A DNA stretch of 59,265 nucleotides, from the NCBI RefSeq assembly GCF_004339725.1, contig NZ_SMGK01000009.1:1-59265 (forward strand), given 5' to 3'. A program made the position numbers and the translations under genes. Positions within the stretch are counted from its first letter, which is position 1; each line of letters starts with the position of its first letter. The notes under the pieces are model-generated. The model was not told where the DNA came from. It saw only the letters and a list, made by a program, of their open reading frames with translations, and searched no databases. Below are positions 53,196 through 59,265 of the stretch, one piece after another. The DNA comes from Acidipila rosea (GTDB lineage: Bacteria; Acidobacteriota; Terriglobia; Terriglobales; Acidobacteriaceae).

Positions 53196-54965
53196 ATGCT
53201 TCGTCTCTCTCCGGTTCGACGCAAAGCGGTCTCGTGCGGTATCCCACTATTGTTTTGCGTGTTGTCATCTATGCAATCGAGCGGGCAGTCACCCTTGCCT
53301 CCAGAGCTGAAGGGCGCACCCAAGCCGATGCCAGCCGTTACCGAAGATGATCGTGAACTAGGTAAGCTCCTCGACGGTATACATGGAGAAAAGCTTTCAG
53401 ACTCACAGCGCCATCTTATCGACGCGTTTATCGGATCTCATCCCAACTATCCAGGGGGCTATGCCATCCGCGCGATGTATGCCTGTGGCGACGAGAAGCC
53501 AGGTTTACCCCAACTTGAATCGGATTTGACGCAAGCGACCGCGCATCCCAGCGGCATGAGTGCGACGATGGTAGACAACCCTGCCAGTCTTCGTGCAAAG
53601 ATCGCCTTTGCTAACGGCGACTATCGCGCTGCGCTAGATCTACTCAGTTCGGCTGCGTCTGCGGACTGGAGCAGCGCCCCCCAGGTCTTCAATATCGCTG
53701 GTACAAAGCCTGAAGAGGAGAGTGGAGGGTTTTGTGCCTGGACGCTCGCCAATCTGGGTGTCCTTGCCGAGCATTTCCCCAATGACTGGCGCGTTCCTGC
53801 TCTTCGCGGGGCCTACTACGAATTTTTCACTACGTTTGGAGATGAGAGCCTTTACGCGACGGCAGCGACACAGTTTCACCTGGCTGACACCAAGGCTCTG
53901 AAATCTCCAGTCCCACCATATCTACTTGGAGAACTCCGGAACAAAGCCTCATTCTGGACAAAGAGAGCATGGACCTCCGATGCCGCTCGTACCGAGACAC
54001 ACAAGGAAGCGGCAGCATTCTTCACAGCATCTCTGACACGCGACCCCAGTTTCGCACCTGCCTATATGGCCCGAGCGGAAGCCTATCTCGAAACCAAACA
54101 GTACGCCTTGTCGATCAAGGATTTCACGCGTGTGCTCTCGATCACCCCCCAGAACTCTACTGCACTCACCGACAGAGGCAATGCTTATATAGAGAGCGGA
54201 GCATACTTCAAGGCAATTTCGGATTTCACCACAGCCATACCGCTTGAGATTAAGAGCGGCGATTCATATCTGCACACCATCTATGAGACACGAGGTGATG
54301 CTTATATGAAGGTCGGCGATGTCCGTAGCGCGATCAACGACTACACTGCCGCCCTACGACTCGGCTTTGGGAACATAACGATTCTGCTTAGCGTTCCCCA
54401 GATTCGCGCGCTGTATCCCGAGCTGAATCCTTTGTCGGATGCTGATGTTGTGCGTCTCATGCACGATCAGTTTCATCCCGAGGTCCAGTACCAAGGCTTC
54501 GCTGATGAGTTGCTGCACAACGATGGTCACTACGAAATCTCTCTGATAAATGACGTTTACGAAAAACGTGGCGACGCCTACATTCAAAGCGGTCGTTTTG
54601 CCGATGGAATAAACGACTTTCAGCGCATCTATCGTGGGATTCCAGCCTTTGCCGATTCCGTTGAACGTTGGCGTCCTTTTGACCAGTCACACACTCCAAT
54701 ATCGTATTTCCTGGATGTGAAAGGCTCCGCTCTTAGTGGATCGCTCAAGAGGGTCTGGGTAAAACGCTCCGAAAAGAGCGGCTATCAAGTAATTTCCTTC
54801 GAATTTAACTGCGCTTCGCGGGAAATGCGTACCCTTTCCGAAGCGAGGTATAACGCACAGGATGACCTACGCGGTAGTCCAATATCCGATCCCGAATCAT
54901 GGCGTGGAGTTGTGCCTGACACCATTGGTGAAAAGCTCTTGAACGGTGTTTGCTCGTCCAACTAA
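53196..54965 (+). CDS. Secreted TPR protein with surface-adhesin-E-like C-terminus (second copy)
   Basis: This 589-aa protein has a signal peptide ('AVSCGIPLLFCVLSSMQ'), TPR-type repeats ('AYMARAEAYLETKQYALSIK', 'ALTDRGNAYIESGAYFKAI', 'TRGDAYMKVGDVRSAI') and a C-terminal domain 'FEFNCASREMRTLSEARYN' ending 'VVPDTIGEKLLNGVC', resembling Surface-adhesin E. It has the same plan as the protein at 10587-12407 but diverged sequence. The ATG at 53196 has GAAAGG 5 bases upstream; the upstream in-frame ATG adds residues that disrupt the signal peptide. Role unknown. Confidence 0.75.
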   Translation: MLRLSPVRRKAVSCGIPLLFCVLSSMQSSGQSPLPPELKGAPKPMPAVTEDDRELGKLLDGIHGEKLSDSQRHLIDAFIGSHPNYPGGYAIRAMYACGDEKPGLPQLESDLTQATAHPSGMSATMVDNPASLRAKIAFANGDYRAALDLLSSAASADWSSAPQVFNIAGTKPEEESGGFCAWTLANLGVLAEHFPNDWRVPALRGAYYEFFTTFGDESLYATAATQFHLADTKALKSPVPPYLLGELRNKASFWTKRAWTSDAARTETHKEAAAFFTASLTRDPSFAPAYMARAEAYLETKQYALSIKDFTRVLSITPQNSTALTDRGNAYIESGAYFKAISDFTTAIPLEIKSGDSYLHTIYETRGDAYMKVGDVRSAINDYTAALRLGFGNITILLSVPQIRALYPELNPLSDADVVRLMHDQFHPEVQYQGFADELLHNDGHYEISLINDVYEKRGDAYIQSGRFADGINDFQRIYRGIPAFADSVERWRPFDQSHTPISYFLDVKGSALSGSLKRVWVKRSEKSGYQVISFEFNCASREMRTLSEARYNAQDDLRGSPISDPESWRGVVPDTIGEKLLNGVCSSN

Positions 54966-55070
54966 CTTCGCCGTGGCTTCTGCACGTTGAAGCGTTCGTT
55001 CAGCGAAGGATGTCCGGATTGATTGGTCCCGTTATGTCGGCATATCGTCAGTAAACATTTTTTGTCGCGT

Positions 55071-56231
55071 TTAGCTGGTCTCTTCGGCGATCAATAACGG
55101 CGCTTCGGCCATGCTTCGGTCTTGCGGTGTCCCTTCCTCCAGTCGAAAATTGCTGAGCCCGATGCCGACTAGACGATAGAGCTGTTTTGGTGAGAGATCG
55201 ACTCTCTCTCGTAAGGCCAGCGCGATGTTCAGGAAAACCTCAAAGCTAGGAACTGGATCGCGCGAAGTCAGGCACCGCGTCAGAGATTGGAACTCCTTCG
55301 TCTTCAACTTGAGGACGACCGTCTTGGCTTCGCGCGCATTCTCTTTCGAGGCGTTCCAAACCTTCTCGGCTAATCGCCGAATGTGCGCTTCGCATTCCGC
55401 CAGGGAAATGTCGTCCGGGAATGTGTCCTCGGCAGAGATTTGTTTCCGCATCCGATTGGAAACCACGGGATTGTGGTCGATCCCGCGCGCCAGTTCGTAG
55501 AGTCGCTGCGCATAGCTTCCGAACTCTTGTTCCAAGGCTGTAAGTTCCATCGTGTAGATATCGCCGACGAGTTTGATTCCGGCCTTCGCCATGCGGGCCT
55601 CGGTCACTCTGCCGACGCCGGGAATGCGTCCGACTGGAAGCGCTAGCAGGAACGTTTGCACCTCATGAGGCTGAATCACGAACTGGCCGTTTGGCTTGCG
55701 CCAATCCGAGGCAATCTTCGCCAGAAATTTGTTGGGAGCCACGCCTGCTGAGGCCGTGAGTTGCAACTCGTCACATATCTGTTGCCGGATCGTCTTCGCA
55801 ACCAGGGTCGCAGTCGGTATCCCTGTCTTGTTCTGTGTGACATCGAGATAGGCTTCATCCAGAGACAACGGTTCGATAGCGTCGGTATGCCGCTGAAAAA
55901 TCTCCCGCACTGCCTGCGATGCGGCCTTGTAGCGCACGAAGTCAGGTGGGATAAAGACAGCTTCCGGGCACAACCGCTCTGCGCTCACCGCAGGCATCGC
56001 GGACCTCACTCCAAAACGCCGCGCCTCATAGGAGGCCGCGCAGACGACCGAGCGTCTTCCTTTCCATGCCACAACCACGGGACGCCCACGAAGACTTGCA
56101 TCGTCGCGTTGTTCAACGGAAGCGTAGAAGGCATCCATATCGACGTGAACGATCTTGCGACTGCCGATCTCGGCAATGGCCGCCGCGACTGAGACCTTGG
56201 GATCAAGCATGGCAGAGTCCACAGCAGACAT
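55071..56231 (-). CDS. dinB: Y-family DNA polymerase IV
   Basis: A 386-aa DinB polymerase for lesion bypass. It has catalytic motifs 'VHVDMDAFYASVE' and 'SLDEAYLDVTQ' with the paired Asp-Glu intact, 'PNKFLAKIASDWRKPNG', and the helix-hairpin-helix 'VGRIPGVGRVTEARM'. The little-finger domain follows to the end. It overlaps a small upstream gene by 29 bases. With imuA-imuB-dnaE2 it makes a second mutagenic polymerase on the same element. Confidence 0.94.
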   Translation of the reverse strand: MSAVDSAMLDPKVSVAAAIAEIGSRKIVHVDMDAFYASVEQRDDASLRGRPVVVAWKGRRSVVCAASYEARRFGVRSAMPAVSAERLCPEAVFIPPDFVRYKAASQAVREIFQRHTDAIEPLSLDEAYLDVTQNKTGIPTATLVAKTIRQQICDELQLTASAGVAPNKFLAKIASDWRKPNGQFVIQPHEVQTFLLALPVGRIPGVGRVTEARMAKAGIKLVGDIYTMELTALEQEFGSYAQRLYELARGIDHNPVVSNRMRKQISAEDTFPDDISLAECEAHIRRLAEKVWNASKENAREAKTVVLKLKTKEFQSLTRCLTSRDPVPSFEVFLNIALALRERVDLSPKQLYRLVGIGLSNFRLEEGTPQDRSMAEAPLLIAEETS

Positions 56232-56436
56232 AGTGGTCTGTGAAAGCGTCCCACTCTGTGATGCCGGTAAAGGCCGAGCTTTTCGAATCAGCCAGGTCGC
56301 TCGATTTGAGAAACGCGAAATCCGATGGGCGGCGCTCAGCGAACGCACGCAATAAAACGATTCCTTCAGGGCAGGGCAAGTCTTCAACGACTTCAAATAA
56401 GTGTCCGATTACTTCGTCTCTGCCTCGTTTGCCCAT
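56203..56436 (-). CDS. Small protein co-transcribed with dinB
   Basis: A 77-aa protein with a coherent sequence ('VEDLPCPEGIVLLRAFAERR', 'GITEWDAFTDHYVCCGLC') and three Cys. It overlaps the dinB start by 29 bases and lies on the same strand, so it is likely the first gene of a two-gene operon. The family is not recognised. An accessory role with DinB is possible. Confidence 0.5.
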   Translation of the reverse strand: MGKRGRDEVIGHLFEVVEDLPCPEGIVLLRAFAERRPSDFAFLKSSDLADSKSSAFTGITEWDAFTDHYVCCGLCHA

Positions 56437-56525
56437 CGCTCCCTAGCCTCAGAAATATCTTTTCACGTTCTCTTTATGTTCGCCTAGCTGCCCTCAAACG
56501 AGAGTGTCGAGAGCCACAGGAGATG

Positions 56526-56554
56526 TTGCAATTTTTGGCTCATTCCTGAATGAT
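56526..56554 (+). promoter_or_regulatory. Sigma-70-like promoter of the structured RNA unit
   Basis: TTGCAA (-35, 56526-56531) and AATGAT (-10, 56549-56554) are 17 bases apart, each matching the consensus at four of six positions. The predicted start about 7 bases downstream falls on 56561, the first base of the hairpin series. Confidence 0.5.
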
Positions 56555-56560
56555 TCGAGT

Positions 56561-56780
56561 GGGGCGGTCACGCACCGCCCTGGGGTGTGGAAACCCCAAA
56601 CAAAGCTAGTCGCACGCCTATGGCGTGCGGAAGACCCTACGACTTTGCGGTCGGGGAACCTGTGACGTATGTCCAGGCCCCAAAGCTAAAGGTCGCAGGA
56701 GCCGTGCTTTGTTCGGCTTTCCACCTCCCCGATCACGGGTTTATAGGGCTGTTTGCGGGGGCGCACCGCAAATGTTTTTC
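56561..56780 (+). ncRNA. Candidate structured small RNA (~220 nt), family unknown
   Basis: Consecutive stems are visible: GGGCGGT/ACCGCCC (56562-56580), TGGGGT/ACCCCA (56581-56598), CGCACGCC/GGCGTGCG (56611-56629) enclosed by an outer CAAA..GTCG/CGACTTTG helix, GGGG-CCTG/CAGG-CCCC (56653-56681), AGCCG/CGGCT (56700-56718), CCCG/CGGG (56728-56739), and a final terminator hairpin. A promoter ends where the first stem begins. Open frames here show no protein resemblance. It does not match tRNA, tmRNA, SRP RNA or a riboswitch that I can name. Confidence 0.5.
56752..56780 (+). terminator. Intrinsic terminator ending the candidate RNA
   Basis: TTTGCGG/CCGCAAA forms a 7-bp stem with a 7-base loop, followed by TGTTTTTC. 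It is correctly oriented to end a plus-strand transcript from the promoter at 56526-56554. Confidence 0.7.
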
Positions 56781-57017
56781 CCTGAATCCGATTGAGGGGA
56801 TAGATATGGTTACGCCGCCATTTCCAGCATCATGCCTGCCTCATATCGGCAGCCGAACTGTCCGCTATTCTCAGAGCGGCCTCCTCCGCTATGATTGCCG
56901 GAGCCTCGTCAGCATAAGTTCGCACTCATATTCCAACGTGCGCGTTTCACGGCGGCGTATCGCCCGTTCCTTCTTGTCGAAGCCCTAATCCGCGTGTGTA
57001 CGAGGAAAGGATCTTGC

Positions 57018-57236
57018 ATGGTCGAATGTCAGGAATTTGTTGGAAAGATCGTCAGCAGCTTCAAACTCTACGAAGACTCCATCGACGGCCCGGAAATCTC
57101 TATCGAGTTCACCGATGGCACTGTGTTCTCTTCGTGCTTAAAGATAGCGAGTGCGCTGGAAGCCAAAGTGATGCGCAATGAAGGTGGGCATCCTCGCCTT
57201 CTTAAGGACTACTCCACGTCCCCTGTATCTCGCTAA
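57018..57236 (+). CDS. Small hypothetical protein
   Basis: A 72-aa soluble protein with alternating strands ('QEFVGKIVSSFKLYEDSIDG', 'EISIEFTDGTVFSSCL'), a pattern of small plasmid proteins of unknown role. The ATG at 57018 follows GAGGAAAGGA. It lies between the candidate RNA and the ardC leader, ~390 bases before ardC. Not recognised as a named family. Confidence 0.6.
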   Translation: MVECQEFVGKIVSSFKLYEDSIDGPEISIEFTDGTVFSSCLKIASALEAKVMRNEGGHPRLLKDYSTSPVSR

Positions 57237-57624
57237 AACGTCGCACTGAGTTGCGGGAGGGGGTCTCCTCCCGCGCTGCGACTGCTCCGCATTCTTCGCT
57301 TCCCACCGCAGCGGGCCGTTCCCGCCCGCAACGCCCACCCTGAAAATCCCTGTGCGCTTGATGCGCACGCATAAGGAAACCAAGCCTCGCTGAGGGCTCT
57401 GCCCTGGCGCGGCGCAAGGGGTTTCCCGCAGTCTTCCGCGCTGCGCTTGTGCAGACCTCCGCTACGCTTCGCTCTTTCCTCTCCAGCTTCGCTTCCGCTC
57501 CAAGAGTGGGAGATACCCCTCCCCTTGCGCCTTGCCGCCCCGCCTTCGCCAGGAGGCGTTCGGCATGTAGGTACATGCCACGCATGGCATGAAAAGCAAC
57601 GGCAACAGCCAAGGAGAGAACACC
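57237..57624 (+). promoter_or_regulatory. Hairpin-rich leader upstream of right ardC
   Basis: No gene is seen in these ~390 bases. Strong inverted repeats are GCGGGAGG/CCTCCCGC (57253-57274), GTGCGC/GCGCAC (57352-57368) and the palindrome GGCATGTAGGTACATGCC (57562-57579), the last ~45 bases before the ardC ATG. The palindrome could be an operator. The set could also act as a single-strand promoter for early ardC expression during transfer. Confidence 0.45.
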
Positions 57625-58527
57625 ATGAGCAGCGCAGCCACCACCCGCAGCACCGACCAGCAGCAGCCTAAGACGGCGAAAGAGGTAATCGCCGCCAACG
57701 TCCAGAGCCTCATCGAGCAGCTAGAGGCAGGACACTCCGATGCACTCACGGCTTATTTGAACGCGATGAGCCGCTTTCATAACTATTCGTTCGGGAACAT
57801 CCTCGAAATCGCGCGGCAGCGCCCGGACGCGACCAGAGTAGGCGGGTTCTGGAAGTGGAAAGAGCTTGGCCGTTCCGTGAAGAAGGGCGAGAAGGGCATC
57901 CGCATCCTTGCTCCTATCGTCGGCGTTCGCCGCAAGCAGGACGACGAAGCCAAGGCCAGCGCCGACCCTGCCGCGATCAATAAGCCGGTATTGGTTGGGT
58001 TCCGTTCCGCCTACGTCTTCGACGTGTCCCAGACAGAAGGCGCAGAACTTCCAGAGTTGCGCGGCATCACCGGCGATGTAGGAGAGAACAGGGACAGGCT
58101 GATTGCATTCATCGAACGTCAGGGCATTGAGCTTGTCTTCACTGAGCGCATCGCACCCGCATTAGGCATGAGCTACGGCGGACGTATCGCCATCCTACCC
58201 GGTCAGTCCGAGGCCGAAGAGTTCAGCACCCTAGTGCATGAGCTGGCGCACGAGATGTTGCACAAGGCCGAGCGCCGCACGGCCACGACGAAGACAGTAC
58301 GCGAAACAGAGGCCGAAGCTATCGCTTTTGTTATCGGGAAGGCTGTAGGGCTGGAGACGGGCAGCGCGTCCGCTGACTACATCGCTTTGTACCACGGCAA
58401 TGCTTCGTTACTTGCCGAGAGCTTGGAAGTCATTCAGCAGACCTCCGCTGTCATCCTTGCCGCATTGCAGCCGCCCACCGCAGCCGAGGCGACGATGCCC
58501 GATGCAGAACTAGCGAAGGTGGCGTAA
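57625..58527 (+). CDS. ardC: ArdC-like antirestriction protein (right copy)
   Basis: A 300-aa ArdC with the same two parts as the left copy: 'FHNYSFGNILEIARQ' at 51-65, 'LGRSVKKGEKGIRILAP' at 81-97, and the zincin HELAH at 205-209 followed by 'RRTATTKTVRETEAEAIAFV'. It is clearly paralogous, but shorter at both ends. The ATG at 57625 has GGAGAGAA upstream. Its TAA overlaps the next ATG, so it is coupled to the DUF6908-like gene, and a truncated parB follows. Confidence 0.93.
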   Translation: MSSAATTRSTDQQQPKTAKEVIAANVQSLIEQLEAGHSDALTAYLNAMSRFHNYSFGNILEIARQRPDATRVGGFWKWKELGRSVKKGEKGIRILAPIVGVRRKQDDEAKASADPAAINKPVLVGFRSAYVFDVSQTEGAELPELRGITGDVGENRDRLIAFIERQGIELVFTERIAPALGMSYGGRIAILPGQSEAEEFSTLVHELAHEMLHKAERRTATTKTVRETEAEAIAFVIGKAVGLETGSASADYIALYHGNASLLAESLEVIQQTSAVILAALQPPTAAEATMPDAELAKVA

Positions 58528-58940
58528 TGCAGACCATCCTTCAAATCCTCAAGATGGCCGGGGGATGGCATCCCGGCCTGTACCTCAAGATCGACAACCC
58601 GCCGTACATGGAGCTTGTCATCGAGGCAATGGACGAGTCCGGCCCTTGCGGACTTCCAGCTATCTCTGTTGCTCATTACGGCGAACAGAACGGGGATGCC
58701 ATGCGCGACCCCGAGATGTGCTTCGAGTTCGGCCTAGCCGGAGGCCCGCACCTAAATCCGTTCTATTGGCGAAACGACTATGCAGCGATCGAGCAGTGGA
58801 GCCGCTTCATTCGCGAGGGCAACTATTGCTTTCATCCCCAGCTACACGCACAGCACGAGAGTTTTGCGAAGACGTGGGACAAGAACCTGCGACAGCAAGG
58901 CTTTGCGGAAGTGTTCACGGACAAGTGCATTCGTGGCTAG
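58527..58940 (+). CDS. DUF6908-like protein downstream of ardC
   Basis: A 137-aa protein starting in the ardC stop (TAATG). 'GWHPGLYLKIDNPPYMELVI', 'SVAHYGEQNGDAMRDPEMCF' and 'NPFYWRNDYAAIEQWSRFI' match the small DUF6908-type proteins often encoded next to plasmid ardC and parB genes. The role is unknown; the context suggests DNA entry or maintenance. The left-hand ardC-parB cassette lacks this gene. Confidence 0.7.
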   Translation: MQTILQILKMAGGWHPGLYLKIDNPPYMELVIEAMDESGPCGLPAISVAHYGEQNGDAMRDPEMCFEFGLAGGPHLNPFYWRNDYAAIEQWSRFIREGNYCFHPQLHAQHESFAKTWDKNLRQQGFAEVFTDKCIRG

Positions 58941-59025
58941 TCCGCTCCCATCGTGGAGCGGAACCACGCCCGCCGTGTACCGCTCCGTGCCTTCACCCTC
59001 AACCGCTCGAAAGGAGCCTGTCATC

Positions 59026-59265
59026 ATGGAAACCCAAATCGTTAATGCCACCGAGTTCCGCAATGTTTCGTTGTCTGTCCTGAACGAGTCGAAGACCAAC
59101 CCGCGACGTACCTTCGAGCCAACGGCCTTGAAGGAGCTTGCCGATTATGTGCCCGGGCACATAATCGGCATTATGTTCCGCTGGTCGTTATGTGGCCGCT
59201 GCGGCGGGAAGCCGCATGGCTTAGGGTGGCGCGCGTTCTGGAGGGCACATAACGGTCACAGCGAA
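59026..59265 (+). pseudogene. ParB-like protein, truncated by the end repeat; runs off the window
   Basis: The ATG at 59026 follows AAAGGAG. The first ~40 residues ('EFRNVSLSVLNESKTNPRR' and 'LKELAD') are a ParB N-terminus, diverged from the left copy. At Leu-Ala-Asp the frame enters the 30-bp palindrome and continues through the whole repeat to the window edge without a stop. The remainder of ParB is absent. The breakpoint codon is the same as in the left copy. Confidence 0.8.
59140..59255 (+). repeat. Right copy of 116-bp palindromic recombinase-type end repeat
   Basis: It is inverted relative to 11-126 and of exactly equal length. The 30-bp palindrome (59140-59169) is identical, as is the adjacent ATTATGTTCCGCTGG. 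The differences lie between the boxes and just beyond the outer end: after AACGG the left copy has a ribosome site and an ATG, this copy does not. The two may therefore be opposite ends of one element type. Confidence 0.75.

Noticed and set aside
56587..56988. Protein-coding gene over the structured RNA region
   Set aside because: The frame passes through all stems and the terminator, lacks a ribosome site and shows no family resemblance.
1..59265. CRISPR arrays
   Set aside because: No regularly spaced direct repeats with unique spacers, and no cas genes, are visible.

Overview
The window is a dense block of accessory DNA from a conjugative or integrative element. There are no housekeeping genes, no rRNA and no complete tRNA. 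The style of the conjugation, primase, ArdC and ImuA-ImuB-DnaE2 proteins fits a soil Acidobacteriota host (Terriglobia-like). This is an inference from family resemblance and GC-rich, Shine-Dalgarno-led genes, not something shown directly.

Ends: both window ends carry the same 116-bp repeat in inverted orientation (about 90 percent identical by eye), centred on a perfect 30-bp palindrome built from TTATGTG boxes. At each end the repeat cuts a ParB-like gene after the same Glu-Leu-Ala-Asp codons. Each broken parB sits downstream of an ardC antirestriction gene, so the ends are an imperfect inverted duplication of an ardC-parB cassette.

1.9-13.6 kb, defence cargo: a three-gene ABC-3C conflict system, a helicase-nuclease fusion with an Mrr-like endonuclease gene, then on the minus strand a PIN-domain gene, a TPR/surface-adhesin-E-like gene and a DUF5677 gene.

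14.2-15.7 kb, integration module: excisionase, tyrosine integrase and a 45-bp tRNA-Met 3' fragment that looks like an attachment site. Element genes lie on both sides of it, which suggests an uncut attP or an accretion junction.

15.9-22.9 kb, restriction block: RHH regulator, Vsr, C5 methyltransferase and restriction endonuclease, facing a GHKL ATPase and a methyltransferase-like partner. Next come a DUF3644 gene with two compensating frameshifts and a decayed VapBC pair.

23.0-40.2 kb, transfer core: a VirB2/B3/B4-TrbG/TrbI/TrbJ/TrbL/TrbF/TrbB type IV secretion operon, then ssb, a RepB-like primase, an oriT-like repeat region, a mobilisation accessory protein, a VirD4-type coupling protein and a MobF (TrwC-like) relaxase-helicase.

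40.2-56.4 kb, second cargo block: a PIN plus DUF3696-ATPase pair, the imuA-imuB-dnaE2 mutasome operon, an unrecognised 686-aa protein, a PLD-like protein, a zinc-ribbon HEPN-like protein, a second TPR/adhesin-E protein and dinB.

56.4-59.3 kb: a promoter-hairpins-terminator unit that looks like a ~220-nt structured RNA, a small gene, a hairpin-rich leader, then ardC, a DUF6908-like gene and the truncated parB. Together the genes describe a self-transmissible element that protects itself on entry (ArdC, SSB, methylase), defends its host against other DNA and carries mutagenic DNA polymerases. I see no ParA and no classical replication initiator.
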